From an uncultured Clostridium sp. (lineage in GTDB: Bacteria; Bacillota; Clostridia; Clostridiales; Clostridiaceae), in the NCBI GenBank assembly GCA_900548455.1, contig URKQ01000001.1, positions 124,001 through 188,000 of the forward strand: a stretch of 64,000 nt of DNA. The letters are read 5' to 3'. The position numbers and the translations under genes were made by a program. Of this stretch, positions 44,001 through 51,628 are shown one piece after another (the first letter of the stretch is position 1; each line of letters starts with the position of its first letter). Below the pieces are notes generated by a model. That model did no database searches. It worked only from the letters and a program-made list of their open reading frames with translations, and was not told the origin of the DNA.

Positions 44001-45779
44001 AGCAGAACCACCAGATACGTTAGGTGCAGCCATTGAAGTACCACTCATATTTTGGTACTTATTATCGTTTGCCAGTGACCATACTTGACCACCTACACCT
44101 GTAATTTCAGGTTTAAAATCAAAATTAGGAGTAAAGCCCCAAGAGGTAAAGTCGGACATAGAATTTTTCCCAGGGTTTACGCCACTTGCAGAATTACCTT
44201 TTACTGCAATAGTAGTGTTTGGTTCATTTTTTAGAGCAGTTAGTAATCCTAATCCTTGGCTATGGCCTATTGCTATTGCTGGTATTTTTATGTCTTCTAC
44301 GGACATACCAAACATTCCATCACCATTTGCAGCGTTATTATATATTATTACAGCAATAGCACCTTTAGCGGTAGCATTGTTTATTTTTTCTGTGAAAGAA
44401 AGTGCACCTCTTTGTATTAGAGCAACTTTTCCAGATACAGAAGTTTTAAAATCTTCAGGTTTCCCTAGTCCACATTCTACAACTTGAAGATCTTTATTTT
44501 TTAGAACTGTTAAAATATCTGTACCTGCTGTCATATAAGGCACTTTAATTAATTGACTATTAGAGTTGTATTCAAAACACATACCAGTAGCCATATTATT
44601 TTCAACAGAAGCAACTTGCAAAGATTTAGTTGACACTCCTGGAGCACCACCTACACCATAATCAGGATTAGATACATATGGATTTTTAATTCCAGATCCA
44701 AAAACATTTGAGTTACCAGCAGAGATAGATACTAAAACACCATGTTCCACAGCTCTATTAACAGCCATTTGTTCTGGGTCATTATCATCAACGAAAGCTG
44801 AAGTTGAGCCTAAACTCATATTAATAACATCAGCACCTAATAGCACAGAGTCATCGATGGCTTTAACTACTATATCTCCATAGGTTGTAGAGATTTCAGG
44901 GTTATTACCAAAAACTTTCATAGCTAAAAGTTGTGATTCTGGAGCGGTACCTTTAATACCACCATTTTTTTCATCTCCATTTGCGCCAGAAATACCTGCA
45001 ACGTGCATTCCGTGCATATCAGCCTTTGGAGTTATATCTCTAATTTCAAAATCACCATCCATATAGTTATATCCATATGGAATTTTGTCTGTATAGAATT
45101 TTCCTTTTAACTCTTCTTTTTTAATAGTTTCTTCAACTTTAGATTTATTTAATTCAGCTTTTGATGGGTCTGATAATACAAGATCTTTATGTGATGAATC
45201 AATTCCTGAATCAATAATGGAAATGATTGTACCTTCTCCGTTGAATCCATTAGTCCAAGCTTTTTCAGTTTCAGTTATTTCTCCACTATGGTTCATGAGT
45301 GGTTCAGGTCTTTCATATTCGTTAGCAATAGTAACTGATTTGATACCATCAATATTCTCTAAAGTTTTAGCGTTTTCTAATGTTGTTTCCATACTAAAAC
45401 CATTAGTAACAGTAGTAAATGAATTAATTATATTGTCCTCTATGCCTTCAGTTTTTATGTTGTTCTTTACGTTATCTTGTTCCTTGAGTACAGATTCTTT
45501 TATCTCTGTTACATCTTCTATACTCATTTCAGATATGTTAGTATTTGCAGCAGTCAATTTGTCAATAACTGAATCTGATTCTAGTTCAACAATTATTCTT
45601 ACAATATCAGTATCTTTCAAATTTTTAAGATCATCTTCACATGATATTTGTGCTTCTAGAGTGTTAATACCTAACTTTTCAACTTTTTTTAGTGCTTCAT
45701 CAGGTGTTAATGCAGCAGCAGAAGAACTTAAAAACATAGATAATGCAAGTCCAACAGATACGCTTTTTTTATAATCCAT
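41100..45779 (-). CDS. Large cell-wall subtilisin-family (S8) protease with CWB2 repeats
   Basis: A 1559-residue secreted protease. Order: signal peptide (1-22), inhibitor-like propeptide (about 55-155), S8 domain with Asp190 in SIIDSGIDSSHKD, His256 in DMHGMHVAG and Ser582 in MSGTSMAAPNVSG, a PA-type insert (GKVALIQRGALSF), then Fn3-like and Ig-like beta domains, an FlgD-like segment (NGKVLRTLAKKED), and three CWB2 repeats from about 1275 (INRYATAVEVSKKG, ENRYETSLEVAKYL, ANRYETNAIIIDKF). CWB2 binds wall polysaccharide, so it is held at the surface. The plan matches C5a-peptidase or lactocepin-type enzymes that cut host or matrix proteins. Single gene; GGGGG before the ATG. Confidence 0.93.
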   Translation of the reverse strand: MDYKKSVSVGLALSMFLSSSAAALTPDEALKKVEKLGINTLEAQISCEDDLKNLKDTDIVRIIVELESDSVIDKLTAANTNISEMSIEDVTEIKESVLKEQDNVKNNIKTEGIEDNIINSFTTVTNGFSMETTLENAKTLENIDGIKSVTIANEYERPEPLMNHSGEITETEKAWTNGFNGEGTIISIIDSGIDSSHKDLVLSDPSKAELNKSKVEETIKKEELKGKFYTDKIPYGYNYMDGDFEIRDITPKADMHGMHVAGISGANGDEKNGGIKGTAPESQLLAMKVFGNNPEISTTYGDIVVKAIDDSVLLGADVINMSLGSTSAFVDDNDPEQMAVNRAVEHGVLVSISAGNSNVFGSGIKNPYVSNPDYGVGGAPGVSTKSLQVASVENNMATGMCFEYNSNSQLIKVPYMTAGTDILTVLKNKDLQVVECGLGKPEDFKTSVSGKVALIQRGALSFTEKINNATAKGAIAVIIYNNAANGDGMFGMSVEDIKIPAIAIGHSQGLGLLTALKNEPNTTIAVKGNSASGVNPGKNSMSDFTSWGFTPNFDFKPEITGVGGQVWSLANDNKYQNMSGTSMAAPNVSGGSALVLQRVDKLFNLTGEARVTMAKNILMSTATPHVDNGHLKVGNYQNKGVVAGNNYTSPRRQGAGIMNLAGATTTNAIVTESKTGLCKVNLKEIVNDKATFNIKVENFGDTELTYDVAGTVQTDFVDKTQTYLQAQNIIDKDTNKFPITFSKDKLTVAAKENGELTVTVDLSNAITAYNKASMKDTFVNGGYVEGFVTLTDSKDNNPQLSIPYVGFNGQWDKAPTIDASIYDKTNKSFYDSTAMMTPDTEKEGNLFYLGLPYGSESLSKANCDLIDFSPNGDGNSDSIFPMLSYLRNIKQMEVEILDKNGKVLRTLAKKEDLRKHYHDGKYPTKTFLEDAAWDGTVNNEVVADGTYIYRIKTKIDFKDAKWQNYDFKVNVDNTAPIIKDVVLNSNEVTVTASDNLDSHIYSYSLLTPLTDKNGEKVIYTNSTGKFDATDLLAAGYTEKDCIVAVRDYAKNITIKDCSEPLAGLKDDKTAPITKIKSPGFGAVVNSNEVVFEGTVEDASKIDEVTIDGEKVDLKYSSDKKMWTFAHKVTLENGFHSLYVNSKDVNGNEVGYSQKIYVDATAPELIIENVTPITTKDSIEIKGTASDNFPNLKIVVNGDVKENSQKDISYVENIAPVSKDFSYNVNLKDGKNEIIIEVTDEGGNKTTKSVTVEKVNKLNVEVNKIAGINRYATAVEVSKKGFEKSNYAVLANGYAFADALVSGPLASEYNAPVLLTDKDSIPEDTKSELKRLQTQTVFAIGGTAVISESVINELQTMNIQVVRLAGENRYETSLEVAKYLEKVSSNNIYFVNGYADPDAVSISSIAAIEKNPIILTEKDVISPEITNWLVHKKNFNGYFIGGTSVISDNLLNKIDSISTSDLSVNRIGGANRYETNAIIIDKFYGSSLENVLVTESTKLVDALVVAPYASKYSAPIVITESQLDKTQENALSSRLSEKVEQIGGQVSSDVIKSIVNLLSK

Positions 45780-45804
45780 CGTGTTTCCCCCTTAATTTAC
45801 AAAT

Positions 45805-45820
45805 GTTTATTGCAATAAAC
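45805..45820. promoter_or_regulatory. Perfect 16-bp palindrome in the protease leader
   Basis: GTTTATTGCAATAAAC lies 25 bases upstream of the protease start codon; candidate operator or leader hairpin. The rest of the 45.8-46.1 kb spacer is AT-rich with no gene seen. Confidence 0.45.
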
Positions 45821-46078
45821 TTCCTTTTTGATTTTATCACTTTGAACAGATAAATCAATTTTGAATTTTCAGCAAATTGCAGCATTAGGAAATATTACAC
45901 AACAATAAGTCTACTTATTCGACTAATTAATTAAAAGGAATTTGATGTAATTATTTTCAAAAATATTAAAATTTAAAACAAATTTTAGAAAAGTTAAATT
46001 ATATTTAAAAAATTATTGGAATTAATTTATTCTTAAGAATTAGTAAGATTATAGATTTGGTTCTGTAATTGGAAGCAA

Positions 46079-46117
46079 AAAAGGCATATCAGTAATTAAA
46101 ACCAATATACCTTTTAA
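46079..46117 (-). terminator. Terminator of the GNAT gene
   Basis: AAAGGCATAT and ATATACCTTT arms (one mismatch) with a T run on the minus strand, directly after the stop at 46120. Confidence 0.6.
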
Positions 46118-46119
46118 AA

Positions 46120-46566
46120 TTAAATTTGCTTTAAGTATTCTATTTCATATTGACTTCTCGCTATTTCAACATAACCAAATTTAGTATATAAGTGTTGATT
46201 TTTTATACTAAAAATAGGAGTTTGAAGCCTCCACTCCATGACAAGGGGATAGGCGTTTTCAATTAGTTGTAGTACTTTATATCCGTATCCTTGTCCTTGA
46301 TACTTTGGATCAATAACAAAATCATCAAAATGCATTTTTTTAGGTTTTGATGGTATAAGAAAAAAACTTCCTATTATTTCACTATCAAGCTCAATTTTAT
46401 ATGCTATAAATTTCCTAATAATTTCAACTTCTGATTTAACTTCATTATATCCAGTAGGACCACCATCTCTGCCTAAGTAAGTATTAAGTTCTTTATTATA
46501 AGCTCTAGTTTTAATTGCAGTTATAATTGGAGCATCTAGCTCTAAAGCTCGTTTTATTTTTAACAT
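46120..46566 (-). CDS. GNAT family N-acetyltransferase
   Basis: A 148-residue GNAT protein; the acetyl-CoA binding segment is FVIDPKYQGQGYGYKVLQLI and the closing block is IKNQHLYTKFGYVEIARSQY. Early residues (RALELDAPIITAIKTRAYNK) also fit the fold. Substrate unknown. AAAGGAG precedes the ATG. Single gene next to the agr locus, no sign of a functional link. Confidence 0.88.
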   Translation of the reverse strand: MLKIKRALELDAPIITAIKTRAYNKELNTYLGRDGGPTGYNEVKSEVEIIRKFIAYKIELDSEIIGSFFLIPSKPKKMHFDDFVIDPKYQGQGYGYKVLQLIENAYPLVMEWRLQTPIFSIKNQHLYTKFGYVEIARSQYEIEYLKQI

Positions 46567-46681
46567 GAAAGTTCTCCTTTACACTAATCTTGTTATGTGA
46601 GAATAATTAAAATCATCGTTATACTTTATAATCGGAAATATTAATAAAATACTTAGAAATATTTGAGAATATTAACAAATA

Positions 46682-47416
46682 TTAAGATAAGCTATTTAAT
46701 AAAGAGGTAAGACCTCTAATTGATATTAAGCATTGCTCTCCATTTATCATATAAGCTATTCTAGATTTTTTATCTATCTCCTTAATTTTTTTCGTATTTA
46801 TTAAATAGGATGTATGACATCTACAAAAGGATTTATCTACTTCGGACTCAAGAATTTTCATTTTGCCGTAAAATTCAATTTGTCTGTTAATACAATGAAT
46901 CCTTATTTTATGAATTGTAGAAGATGTTTCAAAAAATAAAATGTCATCGTATAGGAGATTAATAATTCTATCATCAACTTTAATTGAAATTGAATTTTCA
47001 GGGTTAGAGTTTGTACCTATATATTTTGAATAGGCATTTTCTATACATTCCTTAAATCTTTCAGCAATAGAATTAAAATTATCTTTTATAATATAGTCCA
47101 TTGCTTCAACCTTATATACAAAAGTTAAATAGCTCATTTCTGCATGGGAGGTTATAAAAACAATAAAACCTCTAGGGTCGTAATGCCTAATTTGCTCAGC
47201 GAGCTGTATTCCATTAATATCTGAATGAAGGTCAATATCTAAAAAATAAATACCTGTTGATGAAAGATTATTTATATGATTTAGAAGCTCGTAAGGATCA
47301 TTTGTAGATAATTTTAAATTTAAATCATAATCCGTTGACATGATTATATTATCTATAATGTTAATGAATTTTTTCCTTTGTTCTGTATTATCCTCACAAA
47401 TAAAAATATTTAGCAT
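46682..47416 (-). CDS. agrA: AgrA-like response regulator (LytTR)
   Basis: A 244-residue regulator: receiver domain (LNIFICEDN acidic pair; phospho-Asp in YFLDIDLHSDINGIQ; Lys in the VEAMDYIIKDN block) followed by a LytTR DNA-binding domain (ISIKVDDRIINLLYDDILFF onward, with CRCHTSYLINTKKIKEI). This is the AgrA/VirR plan. The ATG chosen has GGAGGGAT just upstream; a longer frame reaches back 20 codons without a ribosome site. It is divergent from agrB, and the shared spacer holds paired direct repeats suited to a LytTR dimer. It should be phosphorylated by the AgrC-like kinase 1.1 kb away and switch on agrBD. Confidence 0.9.
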   Translation of the reverse strand: MLNIFICEDNTEQRKKFINIIDNIIMSTDYDLNLKLSTNDPYELLNHINNLSSTGIYFLDIDLHSDINGIQLAEQIRHYDPRGFIVFITSHAEMSYLTFVYKVEAMDYIIKDNFNSIAERFKECIENAYSKYIGTNSNPENSISIKVDDRIINLLYDDILFFETSSTIHKIRIHCINRQIEFYGKMKILESEVDKSFCRCHTSYLINTKKIKEIDKKSRIAYMINGEQCLISIRGLTSLLNSLS

Positions 47417-47504
47417 AATATCCCTCCACAAATTATTGTAACTTAGTGCTATGTATAATATTATACAATAATACAAAAAAATCCTAAATACTTACATTAA
47501 AGCA

Positions 47505-47567
47505 TTTATGACAAATAATCAACCGTTTACGACAAAAAAGTAATTATGTAGAAGAATATGTTATAAT
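47505..47567 (+). promoter_or_regulatory. agrBD promoter with paired AgrA-type direct repeats
   Basis: TTTATGACAAA (47505-47515) and TTTACGACAAA (47526-47536) differ by one base and are 21 bp apart, two helical turns. A TATAAT lies at 47562-47567 with no good -35 seventeen bases upstream, as in activator-dependent promoters. LytTR regulators bind such repeats. Confidence 0.7.
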
Positions 47568-47584
47568 ATGGTTAGGTGATAAAG

Positions 47585-48223
47585 ATGAGCGAGGAAATGA
47601 TAAAAAAGAAGTTTGATATATATGATTATTTAACAGGAAAAGTAGTAAATTACTTTAAAAAATATATGACTTTTGAAGAACTGGAAGAGGAAAAATTATA
47701 TCTTGGTGTACTAAACGTAATAGTTAATTTTATAAAAACATCTATTATCTTAATTCTAGCAGCATGCTTTTCTATTGTAAAAGAAGTTTTATTAATGATA
47801 CTTGTATTTGCTTTATTAAGATTGTATGCGGCAGGTCTTCATGCCAAGAAAAGTATTTCGTGTACATTGACTGCACTAATTGCATTTGTTGGGGGAGCAT
47901 ATTTGACTTTAAATTTTCCCATTAGCTTTAAGGTTGCATTTTTAATTTGTGTGATTTTATCATTACTTATTTTAAAATATGCACCAGCAGATACTGAGAA
48001 TAGGCCAATAATTGGTCCTCAGCATCGTAGAAAGTTAAAAAGAAATGCATTCATTATTGCAGTGGTTATTTTAGTTATTAATTTAATATTAAAGAATATA
48101 ACTTTTATTAACTTAACAATGTTAGCAATGCTTTACCAGGTTATAAGTATTTTGCCCATAACATATAAAATTTTAAAAAGGAGTTATAGGAATTATGAAG
48201 AGTATGAAAAAGAACTTAATTAA
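47585..48223 (+). CDS. agrB: AgrB-like peptide-processing membrane protease
   Basis: About 212 residues with five or six membrane segments. The catalytic pair of AgrB is visible as His and Cys seven residues apart in LYAAGLHAKKSISCTL (about residues 80-95); the basic PQHRRKLKRNAF loop is also typical. AgrB cuts the AgrD C-terminus and closes the ring of the signal peptide. ATG 47585 follows AGGTG; a GTG three codons earlier overlaps it. It overlaps agrD by 29 bases, which couples translation. Confidence 0.93.
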   Translation: MSEEMIKKKFDIYDYLTGKVVNYFKKYMTFEELEEEKLYLGVLNVIVNFIKTSIILILAACFSIVKEVLLMILVFALLRLYAAGLHAKKSISCTLTALIAFVGGAYLTLNFPISFKVAFLICVILSLLILKYAPADTENRPIIGPQHRRKLKRNAFIIAVVILVINLILKNITFINLTMLAMLYQVISILPITYKILKRSYRNYEEYEKELN

Positions 48224-48341
48224 CAACGCAGCAAAAACTTGTATGAACATTGGAGAAACAGCAGTAGATTCATTATCTATGTTTTATATCTGGTATGAAC
48301 CAAAGATAAATTCAAAGCTAATTAAAAAAGATAGAAAATAA
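48195..48341 (+). CDS. agrD: AgrD-like signal peptide precursor with Ser-type ring
   Basis: A 48-codon frame starting inside the end of agrB, with AAAGGAG eleven bases upstream. It has the AgrD plan: an amphipathic N-terminus (MKSMKKNLINNAAKTC), a core DSLSMFYIW, and a charged tail YEPKINSKLIKKDRK whose Glu-Pro matches the conserved cut-site tail of AgrD. The ring-forming residue, normally Cys, is Ser28 here (SMFYI or SMFYIW), predicting a lactone rather than thiolactone. The only Cys (16) lies in the leader helix. A terminator follows. Short length explains why it is easily missed. Confidence 0.85.
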   Translation: MKSMKKNLINNAAKTCMNIGETAVDSLSMFYIWYEPKINSKLIKKDRK

Positions 48342-48356
48342 TCCCTTAATACATTT

Positions 48357-48393
48357 TAAATCCGTTATCTTATTTTAAGGTAACGGATTTATT
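48357..48393 (+). terminator. Terminator after agrD
   Basis: AAATCCGTTA (48358-48367) pairs with TAACGGATTT (48381-48390). It separates agrBD from agrC, so the kinase gene probably has its own promoter (TATAAT near 48485). Confidence 0.8.
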
Positions 48394-48515
48394 CTCTTGT
48401 AGATTAACTTTACATTAAGAAGCCCTCATTAAAATTTACAATTAGAATTATCTTTCTATGGTTCAAAAATATAGAAATTTATTGTATAATATAGGATATT
48501 GTGGGGGTGAGAATT

Positions 48516-49820
48516 ATGGCATATGAAGCAAAAATGGTATTTCATATTATTTTTATTACGATTCCTTATATTATTGCATATTTAAATTTAGCTCCATATA
48601 AGGTTAAGTTTCTAGATGTGATTGTTATGGAATTAACAATAATTCTTGGATATAGTATTATTGCATTATTTAATGTGAATTTAGCTTCTTTAGCAGTTTA
48701 TTTTATTCCCGTACTATTTATTTATAAAAATTTAAAAAAAGTGTTAGGAAGTATTTTATTTAATATTTTAATTTGCATAATTATAATTGTCAGTGATAGT
48801 GCCATAGGATGTGCTGTTTCGTATATTTTTAAAGATAAATTACAGGTTGGTAATATAATATATATTATTGCATGTATGATTATTCTTGTATCAATATATC
48901 TTTTGAGTAAATTAACATCATATCTTATTAATAAGTATCGTGTTTTTATAAATCAAAATTATAAATCAAAGTATGCAATTCTTATATATATTGCGGTATT
49001 TGTTACCTTTGGTTTATTTTATATGAATATAAATTGGAATTTATCTAGTGACCCCATTTACTTAACTAGAATTAACGGACTTATATTTGCAACTTTTGGG
49101 GTAATACTAGCTATTATTTGTGTTATTATTTTTAACACCATAAAAAAGGAAGCTTATTTTTACTATAGTAGTATTTATCTAGAAAATTTAAAGCAATACA
49201 CGAGCAATTTAGAAGATGTATATATGGATATGAGAAAGTTTAGACATGATTATATAAACATATTGGCAGCAATAAGGGGCTTTATTGATGATAGAGATAT
49301 GGACGGACTAAATAGATATTTTAATGAGAACATCTATCCATTAAACCAAAGTTTAACAGAAAATAATTTTAAGCTTGGGAAACTACAAAATATAAAAATT
49401 ACTGAAATAAAAGGGTTAATTGCAACAAAATTATTAAGAGCTCAGGAACTGGGTATAAATGTAAATATAGAAATAGTTGATTCTGTAGAAGAAATAAATA
49501 TGGAAATAGTTGATTTAATTAGATCCTTAGGAATTCTTTTAGATAATGCCACTGAAGCTGCAGCTGAAAGTGAAAGAAAAGAACTTACTTTAGCATTTAT
49601 AGTTAAGTCAACATCTGTGATAATTATAATTGAAAATACTTTTGAGTCTAAGGAAATATCTATCTCTAAGATGTTTGAAGAAGGATATTCTACTAAAGGT
49701 AATAATCGAGGTTTAGGTTTAAGTAATTTAAAAGGCTTTATAGATCGCCATAAAAATATCCTATTAGAAACTTCTATGGATAGTGATATTTTTACCCAGA
49801 TTTTAACTATTGCCAATTAA
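48516..49820 (+). CDS. agrC: AgrC-like sensor histidine kinase (GHKL type)
   Basis: About 434 residues: six or seven membrane helices in the first 215 residues, then a cytoplasmic kinase core with the H box RKFRHDYINILAAIRGFIDD, N box LGILLDNATEAAAE and G box GNNRGLGLSNLKGFIDRH. This is the AgrC plan, a receptor for the cyclic peptide made by AgrB/AgrD. GGGGGTGAG precedes the ATG four bases away. Order agrB-agrD-agrC on one strand with agrA divergent is less usual than agrBDCA. Confidence 0.9.
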   Translation: MAYEAKMVFHIIFITIPYIIAYLNLAPYKVKFLDVIVMELTIILGYSIIALFNVNLASLAVYFIPVLFIYKNLKKVLGSILFNILICIIIIVSDSAIGCAVSYIFKDKLQVGNIIYIIACMIILVSIYLLSKLTSYLINKYRVFINQNYKSKYAILIYIAVFVTFGLFYMNINWNLSSDPIYLTRINGLIFATFGVILAIICVIIFNTIKKEAYFYYSSIYLENLKQYTSNLEDVYMDMRKFRHDYINILAAIRGFIDDRDMDGLNRYFNENIYPLNQSLTENNFKLGKLQNIKITEIKGLIATKLLRAQELGINVNIEIVDSVEEINMEIVDLIRSLGILLDNATEAAAESERKELTLAFIVKSTSVIIIIENTFESKEISISKMFEEGYSTKGNNRGLGLSNLKGFIDRHKNILLETSMDSDIFTQILTIAN

Positions 49821-49841
49821 TGTTGTAAAGAGTTTTTCAGT

Positions 49842-49915
49842 ATGTCGCCTTAAGACGGAGGGGATACAATCACTCTAAACCCTTTTTTGAAAGGCAGGAA
49901 TATAACCATCAATTA
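49842..49915 (+). repeat. Dispersed GC-richer repeat, copy A
   Basis: A stretch containing CGGAGGGGATA, ATC, AACCCTT and AAGGC in the same order as the reverse complement of 53331-53433. Clearly richer in G and C than its surroundings. No flanking duplication seen for this copy. Confidence 0.5.
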
Positions 49916-49944
49916 AAAATTTGAAATTTAGTACAGAGCCATAT

Positions 49945-49984
49945 AAAAAAACATCCATTTAACATTTTAAAATGGATGTTTTAA
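49945..49984 (-). terminator. Terminator of the SPASM-protein gene
   Basis: Twelve-bp stem AAACATCCATTT (49949-49960) with 49970-49981 and a T run on the minus strand. Confidence 0.8.
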
Positions 49985-50018
49985 AAGCAAGGAGTGGAAT
50001 ATATAAATTTTTTTATAT

Positions 50019-50774
50019 CTAAATTAAATACGAATTCATTAAATTTTCCATGAAATTAGAATAGTAATTTTGATAGTTATTGCAGTAAGAATCAGGTTCA
50101 ATAACTTCATCACCTAATATTAAAGATTTATATCTGCAACCATCTCCACATATGTTTTTTAAATTACAATTTCTACACTTATTTATACTTTTCATAATGG
50201 AAGATTCATTTTTATTATTAAGGATTTCTTTAAGAGAATTAAGATGTAGATTACCTATAATTGCATTTTTATTATGCATCTTAAAGCAAGGATATACATT
50301 TCCATTAATATCAATACTAATTAAAGACGTTCCAGCAGAGCAGTTTAAGTTATTCATAGTTAACATAGATGGACAATAGTTTAAAAACAAATTATTATCC
50401 TTGGAAACTAAAATTATTTCATATGAAAAATTATCTTTTACATAAGTAACAATTTCTTCAGTTAAAATAGATTCATTGTTATGAACTAGTATTAATTTTT
50501 TTATATTAAAGTCACTAAGTTCTTGTAAAAGATATTTTAAGTTTTTCAAGGAAAGTGAATCTTTAGTGGATGTAGAAGAATTTTGTACTAAAGATTCACT
50601 GGGGAAATTAGAATTAATATTATATAAATGAAGGTAACATATTTTTAAAGAACTAATGGGCAATTGTTTATTAAAAAGGTCACCTTCACTTAATACCTTA
50701 ATAGATGAAATATCTTCACTGCTTAATTTATCAGGTAATGATTCATGAGTAAAAAAGTTAATTAATTGTTCCAT
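50019..50774 (-). CDS. SPASM-domain protein lacking the radical-SAM cluster
   Basis: A 251-residue protein whose C-terminal 120 residues are a SPASM domain with a full cysteine set: NCSAGTSLISIDINGNVYPC, then KCRNCNLKNICGDGCRYKS and SYC. In radical-SAM maturases this domain holds extra 4Fe-4S clusters. The N-terminal half has no CxxxCxxC; the matching place reads KICYLHLYNI, so it cannot bind the SAM cluster in the usual way. It may be a partner, scaffold or decayed maturase for peptide modification. AAGGAG precedes the ATG. Single gene near the agr locus and signal peptidase. Confidence 0.7.
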   Translation of the reverse strand: MEQLINFFTHESLPDKLSSEDISSIKVLSEGDLFNKQLPISSLKICYLHLYNINSNFPSESLVQNSSTSTKDSLSLKNLKYLLQELSDFNIKKLILVHNNESILTEEIVTYVKDNFSYEIILVSKDNNLFLNYCPSMLTMNNLNCSAGTSLISIDINGNVYPCFKMHNKNAIIGNLHLNSLKEILNNKNESSIMKSINKCRNCNLKNICGDGCRYKSLILGDEVIEPDSYCNNYQNYYSNFMENLMNSYLI

Positions 50775-51079
50775 TTCAATTACTCCTTAAATTTTAACTC
50801 GAAGCAGTATAATTTATTACATATCAATATTATCATAATGTAATGACAAAATATTAAAATTGTAATATAACATAGGTATGAAGTAATAGGAATATAAAAC
50901 TAATTTCTAAAAGTAATAATTGTAGATTTTATAATAATTTATGTAAAAAATTATTAATTAAACCTGTAGACTATTATAAAGTTGTAACAAGGGAAAAACG
51001 ATAATGAAGTATAATCTTTATGAGTGTAAGGTCTGTAATTGTATACAGAGCCTAAATGTGTAGTGATAAGGTGGTAATA
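50775..51079. other. Spacer between divergent SPASM and signal peptidase genes
   Basis: AT-rich, no gene seen. A bulged nine-pair hairpin (51029-51037 with 51044-51053) lies 26 bases before the signal peptidase start. Promoters could not be fixed. Confidence 0.4.
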
Positions 51080-51583
51080 ATGAAGAAAAATTTAAAAGAG
51101 TTAACTAAATATTTTTCTATAATTCTAATAGTATTGCTTTTAAAAGTATTATTAGTTGATGTGGTTAGCGTTGAAGGTATATCAATGTATCCTACATTAA
51201 ATGGAAGTAATGATAAAGTTGTTTTAGAAAGATATAGGCAGTTTACTGAAAAGTATAATAGAGGCGATATTGTAGTTATAGATTTAAAAGAAAAACATAT
51301 TATAAAGAGAATAATTGGACTCCCTAACGATTTAGTGGAGATAAAAAATAACAATGTTTATATAAATGGAGAGTTAATAGAGGAAGATTATTTATCTAGT
51401 GATACTGATACTTCACCTGATTTGAAAGTGGAAGTCCCCTATGATGAAGTATTTGTTATGGGTGATAATAGGGAAAATAGTTTAGATAGTCGTAAGTTAG
51501 GAACTATATCTATTGATAGTATTGAAGGCAAAGCATCTTTTAGATTTAACATAAAAAATTTTATTTTTAACATATTGGAATAG
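51080..51583 (+). CDS. lepB: Signal peptidase I
   Basis: A 167-residue type I signal peptidase: N-terminal membrane helix (about 12-30), nucleophile Ser35 in EGISMYPTL, general base Lys76 in KRIIGLPND, and the late box VMGDNRENSLDSRKLG. It cuts signal peptides of exported proteins at the outer face of the membrane. The ATG (MKKNLK) follows AAGGTGG; an ATG eight codons earlier has no ribosome site. Single gene, small bacillus-like form. The stop overlaps the terminator. Confidence 0.93.
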   Translation: MKKNLKELTKYFSIILIVLLLKVLLVDVVSVEGISMYPTLNGSNDKVVLERYRQFTEKYNRGDIVVIDLKEKHIIKRIIGLPNDLVEIKNNNVYINGELIEEDYLSSDTDTSPDLKVEVPYDEVFVMGDNRENSLDSRKLGTISIDSIEGKASFRFNIKNFIFNILE

Positions 51584-51628
51584 GATAAGATTCATTACAA
51601 ATTAATATTGCAATGGTCTTATCCTTAC
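51583..51628. terminator. Bidirectional terminator
   Basis: GGATAAGA (51583-51590) pairs with TCTTATCC (51617-51624), extended by CATTACAA with TTGCAATG; lies between converging genes. Confidence 0.75.

Noticed and set aside
45217..45774. A 185-codon plus-strand frame opposite the subtilase
   Set aside because: It is the antisense shadow of the propeptide region; the protease frame has clear catalytic motifs.
50019..50774. Calling the SPASM protein an agr or bacteriocin peptide maturase
   Set aside because: No precursor peptide is adjacent, it is separated from agrC by a terminator, and the radical-SAM motif is absent.
51004..51063. A 19-codon Cys-containing frame before the signal peptidase gene
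   Set aside because: Too short, weak ribosome site, and it spans a hairpin; no support for a peptide.
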